Shown: one piece after another, positions 8,761 through 18,177 of the stretch | Numbering within the stretch: the stretch's first letter is position 1 | How the letters are laid out: every line of letters starts with the position of its first letter | Source of the DNA: Rhodopila globiformis | GTDB lineage: Bacteria; Pseudomonadota; Alphaproteobacteria; Acetobacterales; Acetobacteraceae | DNA: 62,124 bases | Reading direction: 5' to 3' | NCBI RefSeq assembly: GCF_002937115.1 | Contig: NZ_NHRY01000219.1 | Coordinates: forward strand, 1-62,124 | The notes under the pieces: model-generated | What the model was told of the DNA's origin: nothing | Databases searched by the model: none | The model's input: only the letters and a program-made list of their open reading frames with translations | Made by a program: the position numbers and the translations under genes

Positions 8761-9338
8761 TCCTTCCCGTGCGTGCCTTCCTGGGCGGCGCTGTCGCAAC
8801 CCTGCTGGCGTCCTGCGCCGGGCCGCCGCTGACGCTGTACACGCTGACCGTGTCGCCCCCCGCGGCGGGCGCGGCGCCGCTGGGCAGCAAACCGGTGGTG
8901 ATCGAGATCCCGCGCGTCACCGTGCCGGAGGAGCTCGACAACACCGACATCGTCTATCGCACCGGCGACGTCCTGCACCGCAGCGAGAAGGGCCGCTGGA
9001 CGAGCCGCCTGTCGGTTGCCATCACCGCCCGGCTGGCGGCGCGTCTGGCGGCGCGGCGGCCGGACGCGCTGGTGACCGACCGGGCGCAGGCCGAGGCGCC
9101 GACATACCGGCTGCTGGTCAACATCGACCGCCTTGACGTGACCGCCGCCGGCACCGCCACGCTGGAAGCGGACTGGACGATCGTGCCGCACGACGAAAAG
9201 CAGCCGATCCGGCGGGACCGGGCGCGGTTCGAGGCGACCGGGCCGGTGGCGAAGGACCAGGAGGTGGTCGCGCTGGTGGGTGGGTTGGTTGATCGGCTGG
9301 CGGGGGCGATCGATCTCGGGCGGCCGCGGCGGCGGTGA
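8757..9338 (+). CDS. pqiC: ABC-type transport auxiliary lipoprotein, PqiC family
   Basis: 193 residues with a lipobox LLASC at about residues 16-20, so the protein is probably an outer-membrane lipoprotein facing the periplasm. The body contains the family pattern LYTLTVSPP...VVIEIPRVTVPEELDNTDIVYR with later LSVAITARLAARL and a C-terminal VVALVGGLVDRLAGAI helix, as in PqiC/DUF330 proteins. It ends the mla operon and likely receives the lipid stream from the MCE tube. No mlaC gene is present. Confidence 0.85.
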   Translation: MILPVRAFLGGAVATLLASCAGPPLTLYTLTVSPPAAGAAPLGSKPVVIEIPRVTVPEELDNTDIVYRTGDVLHRSEKGRWTSRLSVAITARLAARLAARRPDALVTDRAQAEAPTYRLLVNIDRLDVTAAGTATLEADWTIVPHDEKQPIRRDRARFEATGPVAKDQEVVALVGGLVDRLAGAIDLGRPRRR

Positions 9339-9412
9339 GGCCCTGCCGGTAGCGGTGAGGCCCTGCAGGTATCGGGATCAGCCGACGTACCTCACCGTCA
9401 TGCCCAGGCCTG

Positions 9413-9590
9413 TCAGGATAGGTGAGCTGGCGGAGCAAGGGCTTCTCCCTCACCGTCATGGCCGGGCGTGTCCCGGCCATCTGCGCTTCAACGGTGGGGG
9501 GTGGATGGCCGGGACACGCCCGGTCATGACGGTGAGAGAACGGTCGCGGCGCCAAATCCTGCTCCAGCCATCGTCTCAATCCTGATACGC
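9413..9590. repeat. Intergenic repeat with 33-bp hairpin arms
   Basis: Between pqiC and yhaO. Arms at 9450-9481 and 9502-9536 pair almost perfectly around the core GTCATGGCCGGGCGTGTCCC. The outer ends read GTCAGGAT..GGCGGAGCAAGG on the left and, reverse-complemented, CGTATCAGGATTGAG..GGCTGGAGCAGG on the right. Related outer ends recur near 15755-15780, 43920 and 44500. Non-coding; may serve as a terminator. Confidence 0.75.
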
Positions 9591-9685
9591 ATGGGGACGC
9601 GCCCCGCCATGGACGATGGGGCGACGACTTGCCCCGCCAGCCCGCGCCCGCCTTGTCCCGACTCGGGTGCGGATGTAACGCTACC

Positions 9686-10960
9686 ATGATGGCGACGTTC
9701 CGTTTTCTGCACTGCGCGGACCTGCACCTCGACAGCCCGCTGCGCGGGCTGGAAGCGAACCCGGACGCGCCGGCCGAGCGCATCCGCTCGGCGACGCGGC
9801 GGGCGTTGACCAACCTGGTGGACTACGCCCTGCGCGAGAAGGTCGATTTCGTCGTCGCCGCCGGCGACCTGTATGATGGCGACTGGCAGGACTGGCGCAC
9901 CGGCCAGTTCCTGGTGGCGCAGATCGCCCGCCTGTGCGCTGCCGGCATCCCGTTCATCGCCATCCGCGGCAACCACGACGCCGAGAGCATCATCACCCGC
10001 CGCCTGCGCATGCCGCACGAGACGGCGCAGCTGCTGTCCACCCGCCGCCCGGAAACCGTCCGGCTGAAGCACCTGCCGGTGTCGATCCACGGCCAGAGCT
10101 TCGCCGCGCGGGCGGAAACCACCAACATGGCGCAGGAATATCCCGCCGCCGACAGGGACCGGTTCAACATCGGCCTGCTGCACACCTCGATCGACGGCCG
10201 GGTCGGGCACGACACCTATGCCCCGTGCTCGGTCGATCAGTTGCGCGGCCACGGCTACCAGTACTGGGCGCTCGGCCATGTCCACCGGCGGGAGGTGCTG
10301 TCGGACTCGCCCTGGATCGTGTTCTCCGGCAACCTGCAGGGGCGGCACATCAACGAACGCGGCTCCAAGGGCGCCACCCTGGTCACCGTGGTGGACGACC
10401 GCATCACCGCCGCCGAACCGCTGGTGCTGGACGACGTCCGCTGGGACCGCGTCGAGGTCACCCTGCCGAACGACGCCGATGAGGACGCCGCGCTGGAACT
10501 GACCCGCGCGGCGCTGCTGGACGCCTGCCGGCAGGCCGGTGGCCGCCTGCTGGCGACCCGCATCGTGCTCTCCGGCGCCTGCGCCGCGCATGTCGCCTTC
10601 AGCGCCGATTTGCACGGCGCGCGGGAGCGGCTGCGCGCCGAGGCGATGACCGCGGCCGGAGCCGACGCGATCTGGGCGGAAACCATCACCCTCGCCACCA
10701 GGCCGATGATCGACACCAGCGCCCTGCGCGAGCGCGAGGACGCGACCGGCAGGCTGGTGCGCGCCCTGGAAACGATCGATCCGGCGCAGCTTGCCGCGGC
10801 GCTGAAGACCTATGCCGACAGGATGCTCGGCCACGCCTCCTGGCCGCGGCAGGAGCTCGGCAAGGAGCATCCGGTGATGCAGGCGGCGGAGGGAACGGTG
10901 TCTGCGGACCTGGTCGAGCGCGCCCGCGACCTGCTGCTGGCCCGCATCGCCGAGGGGTAA
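9686..10960 (+). CDS. yhaO: DNA repair exonuclease of the SbcD/Mre11 family, YhaO type
   Basis: Calcineurin-like metallophosphoesterase of about 424 residues, expected to act as a nuclease with the large ATPase encoded next. Metal-binding motifs: DLHLDSP (residues about 11-17), VAAGDLYDGD, IAIRGNHDAES, and ALGHVHRRE. The start MMATFRFLHCADLHLD at 9686 is typical; longer reading frames upstream run into the repeat. The gene is followed by a 281-bp gap holding another repeat and then yhaN on the same strand. Function by family; no activity can be proven here. Confidence 0.88.
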   Translation: MMATFRFLHCADLHLDSPLRGLEANPDAPAERIRSATRRALTNLVDYALREKVDFVVAAGDLYDGDWQDWRTGQFLVAQIARLCAAGIPFIAIRGNHDAESIITRRLRMPHETAQLLSTRRPETVRLKHLPVSIHGQSFAARAETTNMAQEYPAADRDRFNIGLLHTSIDGRVGHDTYAPCSVDQLRGHGYQYWALGHVHRREVLSDSPWIVFSGNLQGRHINERGSKGATLVTVVDDRITAAEPLVLDDVRWDRVEVTLPNDADEDAALELTRAALLDACRQAGGRLLATRIVLSGACAAHVAFSADLHGARERLRAEAMTAAGADAIWAETITLATRPMIDTSALREREDATGRLVRALETIDPAQLAAALKTYADRMLGHASWPRQELGKEHPVMQAAEGTVSADLVERARDLLLARIAEG

Positions 10961-11002
10961 GACAGATGGCCATCAGGACACCGGCGGTGCGCTCTACCCC
11001 CT

Positions 11003-11121
11003 CGTCATGGCGGCCGCGGGGCCGCCATCCACGCCTTGCGGTGCCGATATCAGCAGAAGGCGTGGATGGCCGGCCTGCGCCGGCCATGCCAAGGGGGCGT
11101 GGCCCTGCGGCCGCCATGACG
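11003..11121. repeat. Intergenic hairpin repeat, GGCGGCCGC core
   Basis: GTCATGGCGGCCGC(G)GGGC and GGCCGCCATCCACGCC pair with later GGCGTGGATGGC and GCGGCCGCCATGAC segments, with GCCGATATCAGC in the middle. Similar units are at 30441-30527 and 35346-35432. It lies between yhaO and yhaN. Confidence 0.7.
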
Positions 11122-11241
11122 GTGAAGGCGCGCCGCCGCCTCGTCTCAACCGTCTCAACCAACGTGCGGTTTCCTGTCGCCCCCATGCGGACAATCCCCC
11201 GAACAAGCCGGGAGAGGACCATGGCGGGGAAAGCCTGACCC

Positions 11242-14200
11242 ATGCGCCTGACCGCCCTGACGCTGACCCGCTACGGCAACTTCGACTCCGAGCGGATCGC
11301 CTTCGACCCCGGCCCCGGCGTGCTGAACCTGCTGATCGCCCCCAACGGCGCCGGCAAATCCGTGCTGCGGACGGCGTTCGGCGACCTGCTGTTCGGCATC
11401 CACAACCAGACGCCGATGGGCTTCCGCTTCGGCTACCCATCCATGCGGATCACCGCCGGGATCCGCCTGCCGGACGGCGCCACCCTGACCATTGCGCGCC
11501 GCAAGGCCCGCGGCAATTCGCTGACCGCGGCCGATGGCGGCGACCTCGATCCCGGCCTCGCCGGCGCGCTGCTCGGCAACCGCGACCGCCCCCTGCTGGA
11601 GCGGCTGTTCGCGCTGGATACCGACCGCCTGCGCGAAGGCGGCAAGGCCCTGCTGGACTCCAACGGCGACCTGGCCAGCGCCTTGCTCTCGGCCGCCGGC
11701 GGCATCCGCGAGGCGCGGCAGGTGCTGCGGTCGCTGGAAAAGGACCGCGACGAGTTGGCCCCGCCGCGGCGGGCGGCGCAGCGGCCGTACTACCGGGCGC
11801 TGGACAGCTACGCCGACGCCCGCAAGCGCATCGACGCCGCCCAGCTCAAGCCGGACGAGCGCCACCGCCAGCAGGAGGAACTGGAAAAGCTGCAACAGCA
11901 GTTGCACGACCACAATGCCGCGACCGAGGCGGCCTCGGCCGAGATCGCCCGGCTGCAGCGCGTCCGCCGCGTCCGCCCGCTGCTGGCCGAGCGCGATGCG
12001 GCCGAGGCCTGGCTGGCGGCCAACCCCGATGCGCCGCGCCTGCCCGCCGGCCTGGCGGGGAAACTGACCGACGCCCACATCGCCTGTGCCACAGCGGAGA
12101 GGGACGCCAACAACGCCGCCGAAGCCCTGGCGGCAATCGAGGCGCAACTCGGCGGCATCAGCATCGACACCGCCCTGCTGGACGAAGCCGCCGCGGTCGA
12201 CGCGCTGGTGCAGGAGGCCGGCGCCGCGCGCAAGGCGGTCGCCGACTTGCCGGCGGTGACGGCGGACCACGCGGCGACCTCGGCGCGGATCGCGGACCTG
12301 CTGCGCCAGCTCGGCAGCGACCTGCCGGCCGATCGCGCGGCCGAGGCGGTGCCGCTGCGGACGCTGCAGGTGCGCACAAGGCAGCTGATCCACGCCTGCG
12401 CGGAACCGATGGCGGCGATGCGCGAGGCGCCGGCAAGGAAGGCCGAGCGGACCCAGGCGCTCGCCGGCATCGACCGCGCCCTGGCGGCGCTGCCCGCGGC
12501 GCAGGACCTGCGCGCGCTCGACGCGCTGGTGCGCGAAATCGGCGATCCGCTGGCGCAGCAGGAGGACGCCGCACGGGCGCACGCCGCAACCGCCGCCGAT
12601 CTCGCCGCCGCGCTGGCGCGGGTGCCGGGCTGGACGGCCGATACCGCCGCGCTGGCGGCGCTGAAGCCGCTGACCGATGAGCTCTATGCGCGGCAGGCCG
12701 CCGATGTCCTGGTCGCGGCCAATGAGGAAGCCGAGGCCCGCCAGCGCCATGCGCTGGAGGACGAGGCACTGCACGTGGCACGAGGGAAACTCCAGGCATT
12801 GGCCAGCGGCGAGACCGTGCCGGACGAGGCGGCATTGCAGCACGCCCGGGCGCAGCGCGACGCCGCCTGGGGGCTGATCTACCGGTATGCCTTCACCGGC
12901 GACAAACCCTCGCCCGCGGAAGAACGCGCCGTCACCGGCGGCATCCCGCTTCCCCTGATGTTCGAGCGCGCCACCATTACCGCCGACTCCCTGGCCGATC
13001 GGCGGGTGAAGGAGTCGGATCTGCTGGCGCGGGTGGATGAGGCGCGGCGGGCGGTTGCCGCGCAGGAAACGCGGGTGGCCGACGCCGTGGAGCGCCTGCG
13101 TATCGCGCAGCAGGCTGCCGATGCGGCGCGGCGGGGCTGGACGCAGCTCTGCTCCGCCCTGAAGCTGGGCGAGTCGCCAACTCTGTCGGAGGTGCAGACA
13201 TTCACCGTGGCGCGGGAGCGCGTGCTGGACGCCATGACGCGGCACGCGGCCGCCGCGCAGGCGCTGGCTGCGGTCACCGCCCGGCACGCCGCCTGGGTGG
13301 CGCGCCTGCAGCCGATGCTGCCGCCCCATGGGGACTTGTCGCATGGCGACCTGCCCGACCTGCTCGCCCGCGCGCGGCAGGCGCTGGACGAGGGGCGGCA
13401 GCAGGAAAAGGCCCGCGACCGCCTGGAAACCCAGCGTGCCGCCGCCGACAAGGAACTGCGACGGACCGAAGCCGCCACCGCCGACGCGGAACGGCGGCTG
13501 GCGGCGTGGCAGGCCGACTGGCAGGCTCTGCTGACGGAACTCCGGCGTCCGGCGGGCGAGGATCCTGCCGTCACCGAGCAGGTGCTGCACCTGGCCAACG
13601 ACATCGACCGCGAGCACCAGGCCGCCGTCCTGCTGGCGGACCGGATCGCCGGCATGCAGCGCGACATCGACCGCTTCGGCCAGTCCGTCCACGCCGTTGC
13701 CGCCCGCATCGCCGGCACGGCCGGAGAGTCGGACCCGTTCGACCTGGTGCGCGACCTGTCGCAGCGCCTGACCACGCAGCGGGAACGGCGCCAGCAGCGG
13801 GAGGTCCTGACCGGCCAGCGCGACGAAGCCCGCGCCGCGGCATCCCGGACCGGCGCCGCCCGCGACGAGGCCCACGCCGCCCTGGCCGCGATCCTGGCGC
13901 AGATCGGCGCGGCGACGATCGAGGCGGCGCAGGATCGCCTGGCGTTGGCCGAGGCCCGCGCCCGCAACGAAGCCCAGCGCGACGCCGCCGACTGGAAGTT
14001 GCTGGAAGCCGGCGACGCCCTGCCGGCGGCGCAGCTGCGCGAAGAGCTCGCCGCCGTGCCGCCGGACGAGCTGCAGGGCCGGATCGATGCCCTGGAAACC
14101 CAGCGCCGCGCGGCCGGGGAGGCGGCGCAGGCGGCCTCGGGCAGCCTGTCGGCGCTGCGCCAGCTGATGGCCCAGCAGGACGCCGACACCAACATCCACG

Positions 14201-14751
14201 CCGCCGCGGCCGATCGGCAGGCGGCGGTGGCGACGGCGTCGCATACGCTGGAGGAGGCGCTGCTGCTGCACGCCGCCGCGGCGATGCTCGACCTGGCGCT
14301 GAAATCGGTCGAGGAAACCGGCGATTCCGCGCTGCTGCGGCGTATCGGCGCGATCTTCCAGGACCTGACGTTGGGCGCCTACACCCGCGTCACCAGCGAG
14401 GCCGACGGCGACAGCGCCGCGCGGCTGGTGCTGCTGCAAGAGGCGTTCCCGGAGGAGCGGCAGAGCGTCGACCAGCTGTCCGAGGGCACGCGCGACCAGC
14501 TGTTCCTGGCGCTGCGCGTCGCCGAGATCGAGCGCCACCTGCACAGCGCGACGCCGCTGCCGTTCATCGGCGACGACATCCTGCAAACCTTCGATGATGA
14601 GCGCGCGGTGGCGGCGATGCGGGTGCTGGTGGATCTCAGCCGGCAGACGCAGGTCATCCTGCTGACGCACCACCGGCACGTGCTGGACCTGTCGGCGCGG
14701 CTGCCGGCGGGGAGTGTGCATGTGTGTGAGCGGGAGGCGGTGGCGATTTGA
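11242..14751 (+). CDS. yhaN: SbcC-like AAA ATPase, YhaN type (SMC-related)
   Basis: Large 1169-residue protein. Walker A APNGAGKSV at residues 33-41 sits in an SbcC/RecN-type N-terminus (MRLTALTLTRYGNFDS). The centre is very rich in Ala, Arg, Glu and Gln with long heptad-like stretches, fitting two coiled-coil arms. The C-terminal ATPase lobe has the signature-like QLSEGTRDQLFLALRVAEI, Walker B LPFIGDDILQTFDDERA and switch LLTHHRHVLDL. It should pair with the YhaO nuclease as an SbcCD-like complex for processing DNA ends; this is inference from family and adjacency. No Zn-hook CxxC is obvious at the apex, which separates it from true SbcC/Rad50. Confidence 0.88.
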   Translation: MRLTALTLTRYGNFDSERIAFDPGPGVLNLLIAPNGAGKSVLRTAFGDLLFGIHNQTPMGFRFGYPSMRITAGIRLPDGATLTIARRKARGNSLTAADGGDLDPGLAGALLGNRDRPLLERLFALDTDRLREGGKALLDSNGDLASALLSAAGGIREARQVLRSLEKDRDELAPPRRAAQRPYYRALDSYADARKRIDAAQLKPDERHRQQEELEKLQQQLHDHNAATEAASAEIARLQRVRRVRPLLAERDAAEAWLAANPDAPRLPAGLAGKLTDAHIACATAERDANNAAEALAAIEAQLGGISIDTALLDEAAAVDALVQEAGAARKAVADLPAVTADHAATSARIADLLRQLGSDLPADRAAEAVPLRTLQVRTRQLIHACAEPMAAMREAPARKAERTQALAGIDRALAALPAAQDLRALDALVREIGDPLAQQEDAARAHAATAADLAAALARVPGWTADTAALAALKPLTDELYARQAADVLVAANEEAEARQRHALEDEALHVARGKLQALASGETVPDEAALQHARAQRDAAWGLIYRYAFTGDKPSPAEERAVTGGIPLPLMFERATITADSLADRRVKESDLLARVDEARRAVAAQETRVADAVERLRIAQQAADAARRGWTQLCSALKLGESPTLSEVQTFTVARERVLDAMTRHAAAAQALAAVTARHAAWVARLQPMLPPHGDLSHGDLPDLLARARQALDEGRQQEKARDRLETQRAAADKELRRTEAATADAERRLAAWQADWQALLTELRRPAGEDPAVTEQVLHLANDIDREHQAAVLLADRIAGMQRDIDRFGQSVHAVAARIAGTAGESDPFDLVRDLSQRLTTQRERRQQREVLTGQRDEARAAASRTGAARDEAHAALAAILAQIGAATIEAAQDRLALAEARARNEAQRDAADWKLLEAGDALPAAQLREELAAVPPDELQGRIDALETQRRAAGEAAQAASGSLSALRQLMAQQDADTNIHAAAADRQAAVATASHTLEEALLLHAAAAMLDLALKSVEETGDSALLRRIGAIFQDLTLGAYTRVTSEADGDSAARLVLLQEAFPEERQSVDQLSEGTRDQLFLALRVAEIERHLHSATPLPFIGDDILQTFDDERAVAAMRVLVDLSRQTQVILLTHHRHVLDLSARLPAGSVHVCEREAVAI

Positions 14752-15050
14752 GGTGTGGTGCGTTATCGGGTGGGGAGGGGTTGGCGGGGTGCTCCCCGAC
14801 GGGGTGCGTCCCCGGTAGGGGCTGTGTGGCTGATGGCGCATATCTGTTCGCACAGAGAATGAACTGAGGGCCGCAAAGGGCCACAGAGTTGGCCAGCGGG
14901 CGGGGCCGGTGCCGCGGTGGCGGAAAAGGGACGCGGTCCGTTGCCTCGTCATGGCCGGGTGTGTCCCTACGCAATGCACACATCCTGGAAACGAGTCGGA
15001 AATGACCGTAAAATTAAGTGCTTGCCTGGGCGCCAAGAGCGTTCCCCCAT

Positions 15051-15130
15051 CGTCATGGCCCGGCTTGTCCGGGCCACCTGTCGCGGCACAAGTGCTGGAA
15101 TAGGTGGCCCGGACAAGCCGGGCCATGACG
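15051..15130. repeat. Palindromic intergenic repeat (GGCCCGGCTTGTCC type)
   Basis: Arms CGTCATGGCCCGGCTTGTCC... (from 15051) and ...GGACAAGCCGGGCCATGACG (to 15130) are near-perfect inverses over 28-30 bp, with a short loop rich in CACAAGTGCTGGAATAG. The same core lies inside family A at 4532-4707 and 35136-35310. It is one of several units filling the 1.1-kb gap 14752-15876, which contains no gene. Confidence 0.8.
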
Positions 15131-15176
15131 AAAGGGAAACGCCGCGGCGGACCGTTTCCGAGATGTGTGCATCCCG

Positions 15177-15239
15177 TAGGGCGTGTCCCGGCCATCTGCG
15201 CTGCGACGGCGGGGGGTGGATGGCCGGGACACGCCCTAC
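15177..15239. repeat. Palindromic intergenic repeat (GGGCGTGTCCCGGCC type)
   Basis: GTAGGGCGTGTCCCGGCCATC at the left pairs with its exact reverse complement at the right around a loop of about 22 bp. It is followed by CGCATGCACGCATCCTGAAAAC, a flank also seen in inverse near 50530 and 44440. Non-coding. Confidence 0.75.
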
Positions 15240-15437
15240 CGCATGCACGCATCCTGAAAACAACCGCAGAAGCAGGCGCTCGCCAATGCGCGGGAGCGTT
15301 GCCGCCGTCGCGGGCCCGCGTTTGCCCGGCAAGCTAACGGCCCAGGATGCGCCGGACCACATCGCCGTGGCACGACCCGCACATCGGGTGTGGGGCATCG
15401 TGCCCACCGGGATGGGGTGGGGGTGGATTTGTCTCCG

Positions 15438-15621
15438 CAATCAAGCGAACACGGAGTTCCACGGGGTTGCACGGAGTTCCGCAGAGTCTTCCGGGGCACC
15501 CGCAACATGGTCGCCTCCTTGGCGGCATCCGATGATGTCATGCGCTTCGCGCGAAGCGCAATATTCCCTTTCTCTGCGGAACTCCGTGCCAACCCCGTGA
15601 AACTCCGTGTTCGCTTGATTG
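15438..15621. repeat. Intergenic repeat family B, full copy (184 bp)
   Basis: Ends are inverted copies of CAATCAAGCGAACACGGAG. The inner arms CACGGAGTTCCGCAGAG and CTCTGCGGAACTCCGTG continue the pairing, so the whole unit can fold into a hairpin with arms of about 60 bp. The loop holds GGTCGCCTCCTTGGCGGCATC. A second full copy is at 44065-44249 and a collapsed copy at 50397-50427. Confidence 0.85.
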
Positions 15622-15876
15622 CTGCCGGTGAAACCCGCACCGGCCGTGACGGCATGGGTCACGGCCGCGACGGACCGTTTCCAAGATCGGTGCATCCTGT
15701 GGGGACATGCCCGGCCATGACGGGAAGGCACCGGACCGGGCACCAAATCCTTCTCCAGCCGCCGCCATATTCTGATACGCCTGGGCACGACGATGAGGCA
15801 ACGGGCCAGGCCGCCAACGCCGTCTCCATCGCCACCTTGACCTGATCGGCATACCGCGGCGTCACCCGCCCCGGAA

Positions 15877-17631
15877 CTACTGCGTCTTGCTGTGCGCCAG
15901 CGCCCAGACATAGTCGGCCGCCGCGGCGACGTCGGCCTGGGACAGCTGGCTCCCGCCCATCGGCGGCATCGCGCCGAGATGGTCTTTCGGATGCGGCACG
16001 CCGGTTTCGATGGTCCGGGCGATGCCCTGCGGAGTGCCGTTGCTCCAGAGCCAGTGGTTGTCCGCCAGGTCCGCGCCGGTTGCCGTGCCCTTGCCGTCCG
16101 CGGCGTGGCACCCGGCGCAGTTGCCGTTGTCGGCCTGGCCATGGAAGATGCGGTCGCCCAGCGCGACCTGGTCAGGCGAGGCGCCGGGCGGTGTCGGCAG
16201 CGCCGCCAGGCCGGCCTGGGGATGGATGCCTTCCGGCGGCAGCGCGGTGCCCGAGGCCGCGGCGTGCTGCGCTTCCGGCGCCGGCGCCGGGGCGGCGATG
16301 CCGGCCCCCTTGTTGCCGCCCTGATAGGTAATGCGCCAGATGCGCCCGTGAACGTCGTCGGAGACGTACAGCGCGCCATCCGGGCCGACGGTCAGGCCGC
16401 TCGGGCGATGCGCGGCGCGGCCGGGCTGCTTGTGGGCGCCGGCAAAGCCGTTGGCGAACACCACGAACGGACCCGAGGCCTTGCCGTCCGCCATCGGCTG
16501 GAACACCACGTTGTAGCCGCCCTGCGGCGCGGGGGCGCGGTTCCAGGAGCCATGGAACGCCAGGAACGCGCCGCCCTTGTAGGCGGTGGGGAACTGGCTG
16601 CCCTGGTAGATCAGCATGTCGTTCGGCGCCCAGTGCGCGGGAAAGGCCGCGACCGGCGGCTGCTTCTGCGCGCAGACACCCTGGGTCCTGCCGCCGTCGC
16701 CACCATACTCGGGGGCCAGGACGAGCTTTTTCTGGTCATAGTCGTCATAGCATTCCGGCCAGCCGAAGTCGGCGCCCTGCTTCAGCCGGACCAGTTCCTC
16801 GGCCGGCTCGTTGTGGCCCTGGTCAGGCGTGTAGAGCTTCGGCCAGTTCTCCCACAACTGGTCGCGGCCATGCTGGGTGGCGAAGACGCGGCCGGCCGAG
16901 TCGAACGAAATGCCTTCGCCGTTGCGCAGGCCGGTGGCGAACCGCGCCGCCGGCGAGAAGCGCTGATCCACCTTGTTGGCGTCGAAGCGCCAGATGCCGG
17001 CGCGGGTTTCCAGTTCGGTGCACGGCTTCTTGCCCGGTGATTCGGGAATGCGGTTCTGCTGCTGGCAGGAATTGGTCGCGGAGCCCATGTCCACGTACAG
17101 GCTGCCGTCCGGGGCAATCGCGAACGGATGCATCGGATGGTCGCCGCCCATCGGCATCCCGGTGACCACGACCTCCGGCTGGCCGGTGGGGGCGAGGCCC
17201 TGCTGCGGCAGCTTGTAGCGGACGATGCGGTCGTTGGTCTCGGCGTAGAGCCAGGTCTTGTACAGCGCGATGCCGGTGCCGCCGCCGTCGCCCTCGGCGT
17301 GCGCCGGGCCGAAGCGCACGACCTGGTCAGCCTTGCCGCTGCCTTTGCTGTCCTTCAGGGCGACCAGCATCCCGCCCGGCGGCGGCGTGTCGTTGCCGTA
17401 ATACCGGCCGCTCCAGGTATTGACGTAGAGCGTGCCGTTGGCGGCGGCGGCCATGTGGCGGGCGTGGCCGAGGTTGTCGGCGAAAACCGTGGCGCAGAAG
17501 CCCGGGGAAAGCGTAAGGCCGCCGGCGTCGCCGGAGCAGGCGCTCTGGGCCGGCGACGCCGATCCGGAGGCCAGCAGGAGGACGGTCGCCAGGGCGGCAA
17601 GCGCGCCGCCGGTTTGCGTGGAAGGGCTCAT
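15877..17631 (-). CDS. Sorbosone dehydrogenase-family PQQ protein fused to cytochrome c
   Basis: 584-residue periplasmic protein. Signal peptide at residues 1-31 (hydrophobic LAALATVLLLASG, then SPAQSA). The beta-propeller of the sorbosone/glucose dehydrogenase family spans about 40-450, with DHPMHPFAIAPDGSLYVDMGS, ATGLRNGEGISFDSAGR, GADFGWPECYDD and PSGLTVGPDGALYVSDD. After an Ala/Pro linker, a class I cytochrome c domain has CAGCH near residue 505 and a distal Met in GAMPPMGG. Electrons from sugar or aldehyde oxidation would go to the attached heme and on to the respiratory chain. The ATG at 17631 has AGGGAG 9 bp upstream. Divergent from an OprB porin; the reading frame stays open into that gene but that part is not coding. 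Confidence 0.88.
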   Translation of the reverse strand: MSPSTQTGGALAALATVLLLASGSASPAQSACSGDAGGLTLSPGFCATVFADNLGHARHMAAAANGTLYVNTWSGRYYGNDTPPPGGMLVALKDSKGSGKADQVVRFGPAHAEGDGGGTGIALYKTWLYAETNDRIVRYKLPQQGLAPTGQPEVVVTGMPMGGDHPMHPFAIAPDGSLYVDMGSATNSCQQQNRIPESPGKKPCTELETRAGIWRFDANKVDQRFSPAARFATGLRNGEGISFDSAGRVFATQHGRDQLWENWPKLYTPDQGHNEPAEELVRLKQGADFGWPECYDDYDQKKLVLAPEYGGDGGRTQGVCAQKQPPVAAFPAHWAPNDMLIYQGSQFPTAYKGGAFLAFHGSWNRAPAPQGGYNVVFQPMADGKASGPFVVFANGFAGAHKQPGRAAHRPSGLTVGPDGALYVSDDVHGRIWRITYQGGNKGAGIAAPAPAPEAQHAAASGTALPPEGIHPQAGLAALPTPPGASPDQVALGDRIFHGQADNGNCAGCHAADGKGTATGADLADNHWLWSNGTPQGIARTIETGVPHPKDHLGAMPPMGGSQLSQADVAAAADYVWALAHSKTQ

Positions 17632-18177
17632 GGACGTGAACTCCCTGAAGACGATGACGCTCACGTCACCTGCCGGCAAGAGTCGCTGGCCGGACACCGG
17701 TTGCAGCCGGACGCAAAAGCGTGACGGGACCCGGGGCGGTGAGACTGCATCGTCACGCAACCGCCGGTGCCCGGGCCTGGCGGGCGGCTGCCTGGCACAT
17801 GATTTGCAGCCACATGAATTGCAAAATGGAGTGTCGGACCGGGACGGCCGGGCGCATGGCCGCCGGCGGATTGTCCGACGTTCATGGATACAGCAAGCCA
17901 GAGGCCGGTCCCGGGGAGCATGCGACCACGGATGACACGATCGACGGCTTCCATTTCCCGGCCGATGCGATGCATAACCGGGCGGATCCGCCGGCGTGAC
18001 GAGGCAACTGCGCACACCATGGGCAGGCGCCGATCCGATGCCGGCTGCAATGGCCGCAGCCGATCTCGTTGCATTCGCAACGGCTTGGTGGCGATCCGGA
18101 ACAGTGGTTGGTATTGAAATGACATTGCCGGCGAAAGCATCGCTTCCCCGGCTTCGGGTATTGCTGGAGAGTGCGGA
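17632..18177. promoter_or_regulatory. Divergent intergenic region between dehydrogenase and porin
   Basis: 546 bp without a convincing gene. Both flanking genes start outward from it, so it should contain both promoters. No clear -35/-10 pair or operator could be assigned by eye. Confidence 0.4.

Noticed and set aside
11155..15252. Reverse-strand open frame of about 1365 codons opposite yhaN
   Set aside because: It is the shadow of a very GC-rich forward gene with clear ATPase motifs; its product is low-complexity Arg/Gln/Gly without any domain.
15438..15621. Family B hairpin considered as a tRNA-like or riboswitch RNA
   Set aside because: It recurs at unrelated places with simple self-complementary arms, and does not lie in a leader next to a metabolic gene in both copies.
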